24,906 nucleotides of DNA, taken from NCBI GenBank assembly GCA_003550305.1, contig QKYT01000208.1, positions 4,778 to 29,683 of the forward strand. The letters are read 5' to 3'. Position 1 is the first letter of the stretch; the number at the start of each line of letters is the position of its first letter. The notes beneath the pieces were generated by a model. That model saw only the letters and a program-made list of their open reading frames with translations, did not search any database and had not been told where the DNA came from. Both the position numbers and the translations under genes were made by a program. This DNA comes from Glomus cerebriforme (taxonomy: Eukaryota > Glomeromycota > Glomeromycetes > Glomerales > Glomeraceae). Positions 8,725-17,729 of this stretch are shown one piece after another.

Positions 8725-9669
8725 TCAAATTGCTCTAGCTAATTCATTTTGCAACTTAAATAAATCTATATTAAAGTTAGCAGGTGTATTAGCAGGAATA
8801 TTAACACCGTCAAAAAGTAAGTCAGTAGGAATATCCATTTGATATTCTTGAATATTAACAGCATTACAAGGAACTCCTCCAAATCCAACGCCAGTAATTA
8901 TATTTGCTGGAATATTTATAGTATTTAAAAGATAGTTTTGAGAGGAAATATGTATATTTGCTGTTCCGAAGGATTTTACGATTACAGGAATTGTTGGATT
9001 ATGATTTTGATTATTTGGATCGGTACGTCTATAAAGCATTGCAATCAATGCAAAAGTATTATCCCGATGACGAGGAAATATCTTTATTGCTAAATACAAT
9101 TGAATCGTGGTACGCGCAGAAAAATATCCCTCAACCATATTATGCAAACTTTTTAAACTTTCCATATCACCAATTTCTACAACTAAAGTTGGGTATGGTT
9201 GTCCCGATGAATTGACTGGTCGTAAACCTTGAGGTATTGGACGATTTATTGGTCGAACACAAAGGTCACAACGATAGATATCTCTTGTACCTACGATAAT
9301 ATCTAATTCACCCAAGACTGCCAGAAATTGATCGTTCCAGTTACACGCGATAAAAATTAACTTTGCTTGCAATAGTGCGTGAGGGTCGATAGGTATTTCG
9401 TATGCTTCAATCTTTCCACCAATTAAACGGCATTTAACAGAAATCTTTGGTTCACTTTCAGAAAACTTGAGATATTTTTCAAGTGATACTTCTTCGTCGA
9501 TAACAATTCCAATACGTCTTACTTCTTGACTTCCTTCTTGCCGGTTGATGGCAAGCAAGCGGTACCTTGCAAGATCAAGTTTCGAGCACCACATAGAGTA
9601 TAGTTCTTCATCGTTTTGCGACATGATGAATCCAATTTTGAACGTAAGTATTAGGGGGTAAACTATCAT
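8725..9669 (-). CDS. Uma2-like / PD-(D/E)XK nuclease-fold protein
   Basis: This is a single-exon frame of 314 codons with no break. Residues 120-197 resemble the Uma2 branch of the restriction-endonuclease-like fold. There is an acidic strand (GELDIIVG, D122; CDLCVRP, D135), a strand ending in glutamate (PTLVVEIG, E165), a helix with GYFSARTTIQ, and a strand LYLAIKIF with a possible basic residue, K196. The usual E-x-K spacing is not present, so catalysis is uncertain. After about residue 200 comes a beta-rich segment and a Pro/Ala/Asn-rich end with NIPANTPANFNIDLF. The first ATG at 9669 would add 15 hydrophobic residues. A TATA-like TATATTAA on the minus strand at 9675-9682 is so close to it that transcription should begin inside, which favours the second ATG at 9624 (MSQNDEEL). 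Related proteins are, to my knowledge, numerous in Rhizophagus genomes; their role is unknown. The family call is from pattern recognition only. Confidence 0.6.
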   Translation of the reverse strand: MIVYPLILTFKIGFIMSQNDEELYSMWCSKLDLARYRLLAINRQEGSQEVRRIGIVIDEEVSLEKYLKFSESEPKISVKCRLIGGKIEAYEIPIDPHALLQAKLIFIACNWNDQFLAVLGELDIIVGTRDIYRCDLCVRPINRPIPQGLRPVNSSGQPYPTLVVEIGDMESLKSLHNMVEGYFSARTTIQLYLAIKIFPRHRDNTFALIAMLYRRTDPNNQNHNPTIPVIVKSFGTANIHISSQNYLLNTINIPANIITGVGFGGVPCNAVNIQEYQMDIPTDLLFDGVNIPANTPANFNIDLFKLQNELARAI

Positions 9670-9674
9670 GCACC

Positions 9675-9682
9675 TTAATATA
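9675..9682 (-). promoter_or_regulatory. TATA-like box of the Uma2-like gene
   Basis: TATATTAA on the minus strand lies about 50 bases upstream of the second ATG (9624) but only 6 bases upstream of the first (9669). This spacing argues for the second ATG as the start. Confidence 0.4.
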
Positions 9683-9699
9683 TAATGATAACCTCCTCT

Positions 9700-10189
9700 A
9701 AAAATTATCCAATAAAATTATACTTATATATATATATACAGTATATATTCATGGACCTTTGGGAAAAAATTTATGAAGGGGCTAAAATTATTATAATTAA
9801 GGAGTAATACAGAATTATATTATGGGTATCCCATTGTTATTTAGATTTAGTAAAACAATCATACGATTATGATACATTAAATCATATGATAAAAATGGCG
9901 TTCTTAATAATTTTAGCGTGAAGCCTCCGTGCTACATGACAAAATTTGCTATCCAAACCCGGGAAACGGAAACCATTAGCACATCCGAAGCGTCTTACAA
10001 TTATAATTATTGGGATCATGTGATCATTTTTCTGCGGATTACTTAATACCACATAAAAGATAAATTATGCATCATTCTTCTAGTTTATAACGTTCACTAC
10101 AAACTCGAGAAATTACTTAAAAAGCAACAAACTATTTTATTTCAAAATTTAAACAATAATACTGTATATATACTGTATATTAGAACAAG
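9700..10189. other. intergenic stretch between Uma2-like gene and F-box relic
   Basis: It holds a short AT microsatellite running into TACAGTATAT near 9725-9748. A moderately GC-rich block at about 9900-10060 contains CCCGGG and GATCATGTGATCAT, which looks promoter-like. A tandem ACTGTATAT pair lies near 10160. No coding frame is supported. Confidence 0.4.
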
Positions 10190-10740
10190 AATTATTTAAA
10201 TTGGTTCTTTAATAAAATTAACATTAAATGATCCTTATCCTGGAAGTTGTGGTTCAGATATTTATTCTGAACTATTTTTCAAACTATCTCAAATATGCTA
10301 CAATATATTATCACTAGAATTAACTGTTAAACGAGTTGTTTCAAAGGAGTTAATGGACTTAATTTCTGCTCGAAAAAATTTAAAATATTTGAGCATAATT
10401 ATTTTATGACTAATGTTTTAAAGATTTTGAAAAATTATGATGTTATTTTTCCAAATTACAAATTTTAAAAATTCAAAATGCATGTTCAAAATATGAGTTA
10501 TTGATAAAATTTTTGGAAAATAATGGAAGTAATTTAAAAGAATGTTATATAGGTAATGTTTGATAATACTGTGATAATTCATAAAAAGAAGCATCGAATG
10601 CGACTATAAAATATTCACGTAAAAATGTTTATGAAATAATAATATTAGATCATTTTTATAATACACAATCAAAATTACTTCCAAAAGAATTGGAATCTTT
10701 TTCTGTATTTAAAATAAACATAATGAAATTAAATTATTTT
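10190..10740 (+). pseudogene. F-box/LRR-like protein fragment, frame-broken
   Basis: Pieces in three frames read as consecutive parts of one leucine-rich-repeat-like protein. 10200-10409 includes YPGSCGSDIYSELFFKLS and LMDLISARKNLKYLSI, ending at TGA 10407. The next piece, TNVLKILKNYDVIFPN, ends at TAA 10466. Another has KIQNACSKYELLIKFLENN, ending at TGA 10561. The last has SRKNVYEIIILDHFY and LLPKELESF. This pattern matches the large Rhizophagus F-box/LRR families that probably supply substrate adaptors to SCF ubiquitin ligases. The N-terminal F-box itself is not found and at least three frame breaks occur, so it is a relic. The upstream promoter-like DNA near 9900-10060 may have belonged to it. 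Confidence 0.65.
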
Positions 10741-11884
10741 AATAATTTAATTTTTTATTTCTTACCTTTGAATTATTTAGAAAATTTCGGATAAAATGTT
10801 TGGTATTTTAATATGTGACAAAATTCATCATAAATAAGGAGAACGATAATTTTACTTTACCAACTTCATACAAAATTGTTTCTTAGGACTCATGCTACCT
10901 TAGGGTATTATCTTAAGGTGTAAGATGATCCTTGATCCTAAATAAACTCTAAAGGATATAAGTCCCTTCTTATGGTACACTATTCGCTTGAAAGAAACCA
11001 AATTCCCATAGATTTCTAATATCTTTTAATGATAATTTGTATTTTAATAAATTTATTAAAATTTTTATTTTTAAAAAAACTTTATAATAAAAATCAAGTA
11101 AAAAATTAAAAATATTAACAGTAATAGTTAATTAAAATTTACAAAAAAGAAATTTTTTTTTATACTTTAACTATTCCCCTCCTTCCAGTCCCTCACAGTA
11201 TTATGGAACAAATTCTATATATGGCATTAAGGTTTTACAGATTACAGTTTTTACAGTTGGCAATACGTCACGTGCCGTAACCGTGGTAAATTCTATAAAT
11301 AATTTTGATGACACCTATAAATTAGAAGATAATTCAGACAAATTTCTATAGTTAGAGAAGGACATATGAAGAGGCGCAAACAAAGCGAACCAATAGATCC
11401 AAGTTTAGCAGAAAAACATGAGGATTCTTGTAGAGTCTTCTTCATATATCAATAAGTTTTTATTTTCAGTGAAATTACTCTTTCTTTACTTTAAATAAAG
11501 TATCTAAACTTTCTTTCATTTGCTTGATGAATAATTCTTTATCCAAATGCAGATTAGCATTGTAAAGTATGTTCCAATCTGTTTGGCCATTATCTGGGAT
11601 AACGGATATGTTAACGGGTCAGATTGGTCAAATGACGGATAGACAATGGATTGGATTTGTCAGATGATCGGATAATAACGGATTCATTTTCACCTTTAAT
11701 AAATTGGCTATTTTATATTCTTGATTTATTTTTGACCGTATAACTAACTGGTTACTTTTGTTTAAATTTATTTCAGTATACAAGAAAATAATCATAATCG
11801 ATAACATCTACTTTGTATTAAGAACTCCAGAAATAATGTGATTTTTGAAAATCAATAAAAGCCACAGTATTTTAAATTTTTTTA
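10741..11884. other. non-coding stretch
   Basis: No gene is supported. It contains the second copy of a 50-base repeat (11142-11192), a GTCACGTGCC near 11270, and a segment at 11577-11690 with recurring GGATAACGGAT/GGATAATAACGGAT-like and GTCAGAT pieces that may be part of a small repeat element. Confidence 0.4.
11142..11192 (+). repeat. dispersed about 50-base repeat, copy 2
   Basis: It matches 2872-2922 in the same orientation: 20 identical bases in the A/T part and a diverged CCTTCCAGTCC part. Confidence 0.5.
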
Positions 11885-12640
11885 AATATATTTAGAAATT
11901 TTCTAATGTTTTTTACATGTTTTTTTTAGATTGGCAGCTACTTGGATTTTATGAAATGGAACTTCAGTGTAAATTGTCCATTGCCTGTGCACGAATTCAC
12001 CTTTGATAAAGAGGAATGCTAAGAAGGTAGGGGACGTGTTATGTTTGTTTTTTTTTATTTTTATTTTTTGATTTCTCTAGAAATGTTCTAAACATTTTCT
12101 TTTTTTTAGATATAATGGCTTGGATCAGAAATTGGTAAATTATAAAGAGAGTATGTGTTGTGCTTTTGATTTTTTTACTAGAGACATTCTAAAATTCCAA
12201 TTTTTTTTTTGCTTTTTTTTTAGATTTGCGGGTGAAATTATAAATTAGAATTATAGTGTTTTATTTGTTTTCAGAACCATTTTTCTTTTTTTTTATAAAT
12301 ATTGGACTTTATGTACCGAGAGGATGTTATGTCCTCTTTAATTTGTCTTTATGAATGTTTTATCTTTACTACTTTTTTTTATTTTTTTTTAGATATGATA
12401 GTTTTAACTGAATTTGGTAAATTATAATGGTTATGTTTGTTTTTTTCCTAGATGGTTTAATACTTGGACTGAAATTGATAAATTACGTTTTTGATTCATC
12501 TTTAGAAACGTTCTAATATAGATGGTAAGTTGGAGGGGAAGGGGTATGTTATGTTTATTTTTGTTCTTTTATTTATCTTTAGAGACATTTTAAATTTTCT
12601 TTTATTTTTCTTAGATATAGTTGCTTTTGACGGAACTTTG
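11885..12640 (+). repeat. degenerate tandem array of exon/intron-like modules
   Basis: About six units of 100-130 bases share the same order. Each has a short palindromic block of the type TTTAGAAAYGTTCTAAA (near 11891, 12077, 12177, 12501, 12588), then a long T-rich tract ending in TTAGAT (near 11930, 12108, 12221, 12392, 12451, 12613), then a GG/CTGAAATTGGTAAATTATAA-like block. GGTAGGGGACGTG near 12027 and GGTAAGTTGGAGGGG near 12524 look like intron 5' ends. The pattern suggests repeated duplication of a small exon plus intron, or an unusual minisatellite. The short presumed exons give no long common frame. Confidence 0.5.
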
Positions 12641-13444
12641 GTACATTTAAAAGGAGTTGCTTATACTGTACAATCAAGATGGATTCAATTTTAACATTGA
12701 TTTGACTATATTAATTTTTATAAAATGATACTTTAAAAAATAAATCACTTAATTATTTTAAAAATTCTTATTTCTAATGTTAAATTAATAAAATCCTATC
12801 ATCATATCATAATCGAATTATAATATAAAAAGATTTGAATAAATACCAAGCCCCCTGTATAGTACAAGCTGAGGGTTTGGCCCTTGGGGGACCGGGGTTC
12901 TTGTCCGTTTCTTTTATTATTCTTTCAAAATCCAGTAATTTGTTATATTTCTTGTTATTCTTTTAATCATTCACCAGATAGCAAATATTTTCTTTCACTT
13001 AGTACTTCTTTTCTGCCTTTTTTCTTTTATTTCCTTTCATTCCACCTTTCCAATTTTGCGTCTTCTCTATTATCTCAAGCTCATCTTCTATTATTTTTTG
13101 TTATATTATTTCTTTACCCATATTTATCTATTATTTTTTAATTCTAATTGTTTTTTAGTTGTTTTTAAGTTTTTAATTTCACGATTCAAATGCTGAAATT
13201 AATTACCTTAAATATTTATCCTCTCACTTTCAATAGTGAAGGATCAGAACGTCTTTGAGATCCAGATTATCTTAGCAATTCTGCATCATTTTTCAATACT
13301 CGAGATATCCATTTTCTGAAAGTAACTTTTAGCCCAGCAATCTTTCTTGTGTGTTTCTTATTTTATCTTGAAGTAGTACTTCTTTTTTCCATCATAATCT
13401 TCAACATTGCTTCATAAACATAAATATATATAAGGAAATGAAAA
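12641..13444. other. mixed non-coding stretch with a GC-rich spot
   Basis: 12850-12905 is unusually GC-rich (CCCCCTGTATAGTACAAGC, CCCTTGGGGG, ACCGGGG) in an AT-rich setting. A pyrimidine-rich tract at about 12905-13150 may be decayed repeat sequence; its 85-codon Phe/Ser/Leu-rich frame is not credible as a protein. No gene is supported. Confidence 0.4.
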
Positions 13445-13853
13445 AGGGAATTCTAATCTAAACCAAATCACAGATAGGATATATTCAACTATCTGACCAG
13501 TCTTTCCTTACCTGATATGAAGAAGACTTCTATATACAGTATAAGGAAGAGAAGAGAAAGTTTAAAGGAATTTAAAAAGAAATCAAACCAGCTAGATAGG
13601 AAATTCTACCTGCCGGACCTTCCTTACCTGATATGAGAAAGACCTCTATATACAGTATAAGGAAAGATAAAAGTAAGAGTTTAAAGGAGTAGTTTATTTT
13701 TAAGAGATTATAGAGAAAAAATGATATTATAAAGAGAAAAGAGTTTAAAGGAAAAATTCAGTGAATCTAGTTTTTAAATTTAGAGAAAAAATTTTTTTTT
13801 TAAAAAATGGTAGGTATTTATAATTTTTTTTTTTATATTTTGTAAAATTTACA
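13445..13853 (+). repeat. dispersed repeat, copy B, left part
   Basis: It begins with GGGAATTCTAATCTAAACC and contains two tandem units (about 13461-13583 and 13585-13690). Each runs from a CAG/CTAGATAGGA block through CTGACC/CGGACC, CCTTACCTGATATGA and TACAGTATAAGGAA to GTTTAAAGGA. It continues with the AGTTTAAAGGAAAAAT and TTTAGAGAAAAAA blocks found in copies A and C. The match stops inside the palindrome TTTGTAAAATTTACAAA, at about 13853. Confidence 0.7.
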
Positions 13854-13956
13854 CTAACTTGAACCTTTCTTAATCTTTGTGTAAATAGCAACTGACTGGT
13901 ATTTTATCCTTCACAGCACTGAAGGTATTTTCTGTACGAGCAAAACTGAATATTGA

Positions 13957-14281
13957 ATCTCACTAACAGAAGATGCTCTCAAGAATCAACTTGAGTTGCA
14001 TAAGAATGTGAAGAGGATTTTAGAGGTTATAGTGGGTTTGCTAAAGGATAGGGTATTAGCTAGTGATGAAGCCGCAAATAAGAAATATCATGTAGAAGAG
14101 ATAATCAAGAAAAAAATAGGTGTTTATAATCAATGTACTGTATATTAGCATAGAAATCTCTTTGATAATATCATATATTTCACTTATTATACAATAAAAT
14201 AGCCATTTTTAAATGTTTTACAGATGCAAGCCAAATTATAATCTACAAGAAAACATAAATACTGAAGAATCAAAGCAATAG
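13957..14281 (+). CDS. coiled-coil-like gene fragment, probably two exons
   Basis: The frame from about 13957 to 14119 reads as a charged helix-rich protein, with EDALKNQLELHKNVKRILEV, VGLLKDRVLASDEAANKKY and HVEEIIKKK. A likely intron runs 14120-14223 (GTGTTT to TTTTACAG). Joining in phase gives 11 more residues to a TAA. A neighbouring frame gives a better-looking end, KPNYNLQENINTEESK, to TAG 14279-14281, so either a different donor site or a shift is involved. AATAAA at 14284-14289 overlaps the end. No convincing 5' start was found; a possible 3' splice site CTAACAG lies at about 13963-13969. It is convergent with the minus-strand coiled-coil gene. The family is not recognised. Confidence 0.4.
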
Positions 14282-14435
14282 TGAATAAATCTTTTTATTT
14301 AACATAAAGCATTTATTTATACAAGCAAGTTAATTAATTCTAATTTTTAATTTAAGATTTATCAAATTAAAACTTTAGCTGTATCTATAACAATAATCTA
14401 ATGTTAAAATTTTCAATATATTTAGCAAGAAAAAA

Positions 14436-15135
14436 TTATTTGTGCCAAGTGCTAATTATTTTAAGAGCTCTTTGTAATGGAGCCTTGTATTTATCTACAT
14501 CATTGGGAAGTGGGTTGTTTAGTTGCTCTAAAGCCTCTGTTAAGGTTAGCCCATTGCTATGAAATAGTTCATTGCTTTTGCCTTTCAATTCACATAATAA
14601 TTTGATATCTTTGGTTGACATTTCAATATTTAATAGATAATTATCTATCTTTTCAATAGATTTACTCTTATGATCCATTAAAGCTATTTCTTTCTCTTGA
14701 AAACCAAGAGCATTCTCCACATCAAGCAATTCTTCCTTTCCATACTTTTCTGCTAAGATCATCATAAACACTCCAACCCAATCTCTAAAATGACTTAGAA
14801 AATTGACTTTATTTATTTGACACTAATTTATTTAGCTGAGCCTCTATATGATCCATTCAATTTTTTTGACAATCTAACTGATTTAGCCAAGTCTCTGTAC
14901 TCTTCATATGATCCAATATTTCTTTTGTAATATCTGCCTGCTCTCCTACCATTTCAAATGTACTTTTTAAGGTATTGCCTAAACTACCTATATTTGAAAT
15001 CAATTGGTCCATCTTTTGATCAGAGACATTATTCATCATTTCAATCAGGTATACTTCACTATTATCCTTTTGAACTTTAATATTTTTTTGTAATTCATTA
15101 CATCTCAACGATTTCCTAGTGTAATAATCAGTCAT
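14436..15135 (-). CDS. unidentified coiled-coil-like gene, two frames
   Basis: The upstream part (15135 down to 14857) encodes 92 residues: basic start MTDYYTRKSLRCNELQKN, then heptad-like SDQKMDQLISNIGSLGNTLK and ILDHMKSTETWLNQL. After its TGA the same frame goes on for 15 codons, MDHIEAQLNKLVSNK, which partly repeats DHMKSTETWLNQL. The downstream part (open from about 14838, Met at 14771, down to 14436) is in another frame. It reads HFRDWVGVFMMILAEKYG, then long charged helices, ending LQRALKIISTWHK. The two parts may be one gene joined by an unseen intron or frame shift, or two small genes. Low-complexity 34-base tandem repeats lie directly upstream of the start. I do not recognise the family; no catalytic motif is seen. 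Confidence 0.45.
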
Positions 15136-15140
15136 TATGG

Positions 15141-15275
15141 TGAAAGATAACTTGAATGGAAGAAAATATAAAGATGAAAGATAATTTGAGTGAAAGAAAA
15201 TATAAATATGAAAGATAACTTAGTGGAAGAAAATATAAAGATAAAAGATAACTTGAGTGGAAAAAAATATGAAAG
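15141..15275. repeat. tandem repeat, four units of about 34 bases
   Basis: The units at 15141-15174, 15175-15208, 15209-15241 and 15242-15275 follow TGAAAGATAACTTGAGTGGA followed by AGAAAATATAAAGA with few changes. The array begins 6 bases upstream of the minus-strand gene start at 15135 and so lies in its promoter or 5' leader. On the plus strand it can be read as KDNLS-G-KKYK repeats, but no real gene is supported there. Confidence 0.8.
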
Positions 15276-15439
15276 TTATGGTTTATATAGAGATATAGTA
15301 TCCACTGATCATTTACATTTTAGATATATGACTAGTACGAAATTAATAATGATTAGTACAAACTACAAAGTTAATAATGATGTGAGATGATTATGGTCAT
15401 ACAGTTTATCTGCGAAGTGTGGCTTAGAAATTTAATTAT

Positions 15440-15540
15440 GCTATTTTAATCATAGACTAATGGGCTAGCCAAGTAAAGTATAATGGTATACATGAGTCAC
15501 AATCTATATTTTTTATGAAATGTTGTACTACTACTATTGA
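15440..15540 (+). repeat. dispersed repeat, copy B, right edge
   Basis: TTTTAATCATAGACTAATGG, GCTAGCCAAGTAAAGTATAA and ATGAGTCACAATC match the minus strand of copy A at 3950-4035, and less well copy C at 22365-22420. Together with 13445-13853 it brackets the coiled-coil gene block. About 130 bases of the repeat between the palindrome and this edge are missing here. Confidence 0.65.
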
Positions 15541-16215
15541 TCGTGAGTGCGATTGAGAGATTTTTACAAAAAAACATTTATTAGTTCTTTTAATTTTTAT
15601 TAAATAAAATTTACTTAGTGACTAAGAATTTTAAAAAATAATATCGTACTAAAACTACAGGAATTTTTGAAATTAAAGAAAATAACATTTTATTTTATTT
15701 TATTTTAAGGTAACGCGCAGTTTTGCTACAAATTGTTGAAGTAACAAAGACAGAAAGATAAAAATTCCTATCTAAATAAAATTACTAAAGAAAGAGTAGC
15801 TGAGCCCCCTAAAGGAATATACTCCAGTAGTGAACTGTCTCCGCCTAAAAAAAATAGGTAAAACTTACTGCTAAATTACAATCGAAAAAAGGCTGCAATA
15901 GCTTAATTGATCTGCACTTTTCTTTCAGTTACTAGAACTGCCCCATGTAAGTGCTATCATATGAGAAATGATCTACCCTATTTTAATTGTTTAAGAAAAG
16001 AGAAATTGAATGTGAGAGAGATTTCATAAGTCCATGTCATATAATAAAAGCACTCTCTAATAAAACTTTCATTAACATAAATAAGAGTTCAATATGTAAG
16101 GTAAAAAAATGGTCAAAGTCAACATTGACGTAAATTAGAGGGGGCATTATAAGTTATGTATGTGGCGTAGGAAGATGTGTGATGATTTGATGAGGAACGA
16201 TTTTGCCGCTGGTGA
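15541..16215 (+). other. start of a less AT-rich island with a coding-like scrap
   Basis: A short open frame at about 15780-15864 (KERVAEPPKGIYSSSELSPP, then KKNR) is followed by GTAAAACTTAC and later by TTCTTTCAG, which could be an intron. The DNA is less AT-rich than the window average. The family is not recognised and the rest of the stretch is unassigned. Confidence 0.3.
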
Positions 16216-16530
16216 TTTGGTCATCCTCGTTCAGAATTGTTTTTTAGCCACAAGGCTTTCTTTAAAATACGTTTTTCATTTCTGGTTAAAGGCGTTGATG
16301 ATGATAATAATAGATCCACTATTGCTGACGCAGTTTGCGGAATAGGCCAAGAAATATTGGCGCGGTCGAGAAAAGGAACCTCTTTTGATCGAACAGTCGT
16401 GGCATTACATTTTTTGTGTGTATGTCAATTCCATTTTTTAGGTATAGGTAGAGGGAAGGAGACAATGAGTTTGTTGCAAATTTTATTGAATTTGATGTGG
16501 TTAATTCTTTTGAAAAAAAAGGAATTATGA
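16216..16530 (+). other. unidentified coding-like segment, about 104 codons, no ATG
   Basis: After a TGA at about 16213-16215 the frame stays open to 16530. The translation has ordinary protein composition: ELFFSHKAFFKIRFSFLV, VDDDNNRSTIADAVCGIGQE, then ILARSRKGTSFDRTVVALHF. An overlapping frame from an ATG at 16160 (61 codons) competes with it. There is no start codon, so it could be an internal exon or a fragment. I cannot name a family. Confidence 0.35.
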
Positions 16531-16652
16531 TCCACTAGGTGACGTCAGTTAGCCGCCAAGATTCTAAACTCAGTGCTAAGTGGTTGTTGAATGTCAGTGA
16601 CATGTGAGGTGTTAGATTGGGAATTAAGTTCTGATAATAAACATTTCGTATT

Positions 16653-16805
16653 ATGTTTGCAGCATATAGCAAAGTTCACGACCTAAAAGAAAAACGGTTA
16701 TGTGGTACAAGTTCTTATATTCTTTCAAATAAATTTGTGGAGTTTATTGAGACCAGCCGTGGGAATTCAAAATCAGTTTGTATTGAGTGGTATAAGAAAT
16801 ACTGA
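16653..16805 (+). other. unidentified coding-like segment, 50 codons
   Basis: ATG 16653 to TGA 16803-16805 encodes a protein-like stretch with KVHDLKEKRLCGTSSYIL, SNKFVEFIETSRGNSKS and CIEWYKKY. The sequence TATGTTTGCAG at 16652-16662 could instead be an intron 3' end with the exon starting at 16663. It shares composition and strand with the pieces at 16216-16530 and 17260-17877 and may be part of one decayed multi-exon gene or element. The family is unknown. Confidence 0.35.
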
Positions 16806-17259
16806 GTCAGTTACTAAAGTGTCATGTTATTTATTATTATTCCATTAGTTATAAATTTTTGTAACTGCAGCGGCATGTTTTAGTTGCGGTGGTTGATCAT
16901 TTGATGTGTCATTAATATGTAATGATGATTGATAGAGTGAACAACCAGTTCATCGATTGGATATGACAAATGGTGATGGTAAGGGGCAAGTACCCTGGGC
17001 AGAAATATGACCATAGAGCACAAAAATTCCAAAATGGAAGCGGTATTTCTTGTAAGTAAAATTAAAAAAAGTTTTAGTTATACAATTTCTTTGTGTGGTT
17101 GAACAAAATTTGTCAATAAAGGAAATTCGAGAAATCAAATGATTTCTAATTTTGTCAAAATATTTGTGTTGTATGCGTTTCGGGATAACTTTTTGTATGG
17201 TAAAAAATGTGTGAGTAATTTACTTATTTAGAATTTTTTATTCAGTCTATGAGAATTAG
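16806..17259. other. unassigned part of the same island
   Basis: No long frame is seen. A possible exon end is at about 17050 (TTTCTT before GTAAGTAAAA), preceded by a short frame reading RNMTIEHKNSKMEAVFL. The minus strand has a 62-codon frame here that shows no domain. Confidence 0.3.
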
Positions 17260-17300
17260 AAAAATATTCTTTGGAGGAAATGGACACATGTTTGTCGTTT

Positions 17301-17308
17301 GTGTGTAT
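17301..17308. repeat. target-site duplication, left copy (GTGTGTAT)
   Basis: GTGTGTAT at 17301-17308 directly abuts the left terminal repeat and is identical to 17730-17737 at the right. The bases outside differ (T before the left copy and A before the right one), so the duplication is exactly 8 bases. Confidence 0.8.
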
Positions 17309-17729
17309 TAAACTTGGATGCCGAAACCTACCTATGCTGAAACATATTTGGGATTCGGCATATGCCGAAATGTCGATTCAGAAATTTGCTGAAATCCCAA
17401 ATCCCAAATCCCAAATCCCAAACTGATGCTGAAATCCCAAATTGATGCCAAAATCCCAAACTGATGCCGAAATTCCAAATCGTTGCAAAATCCCAAACGT
17501 TGCTGAAATCCAAAAATCCCAAATTTCGGTCATTTCCATATTGGAGGTTTGGAATTTTGGCAACGGTTTGGCATTCTGGCATCGGTTTGGGATTTCAGCA
17601 TTGATTTGGGATTTCGGCATCAGTTTGGAATTTCAGCATAGGTTTGGGATTGGGATTTTGGCAACTTGTATATGTCAAAAGGTATTTGGAATTCGGCATA
17701 TAGCCAAAATGTTTNAGCATCCAAGTTTA
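17309..17729. mobile_element. foldback MITE built of inverted 19-base minisatellite units, 8-base TSD
   Basis: The 421-base element ends in TAAACTTGGATGC (17309-17321) and its exact reverse complement GCATCCAAGTTTA (17717-17729). Sub-terminal blocks containing TTCGGCATAT occur in both arms. The left half holds about six units of the type CCCAAACTGATGCCGAAAT; the right half, beyond a centre near 17535-17545, holds about six units in opposite orientation (TTTGGGATTTCGGCATCAG). The whole can fold into one long hairpin. Flanking GTGTGTAT duplicates give an 8-base target duplication, as known for hAT-type transposition, though the ends lack a classical hAT terminus. Open frames across it (Pro-Lys-Phe-Gln, Gly-Ile-Trp-Asp repeats) are translations of the repeat, not genes. 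One N lies at 17715. Confidence 0.8.

Noticed and set aside
8958..9215. 85-codon plus-strand frame
   Set aside because: Antisense shadow of the Uma2-like gene, whose own frame is longer and shows conserved motifs.
12850..12925. GC-rich segment considered as a tRNA or SINE head
   Set aside because: GGGGTTCTTGTCC only weakly resembles a B box, no cloverleaf can be drawn and no A box is convincing.
12884..13141. 85-codon Phe/Ser/Leu-rich frame
   Set aside because: Translation of a pyrimidine-rich tract; it resembles a membrane protein only through composition.
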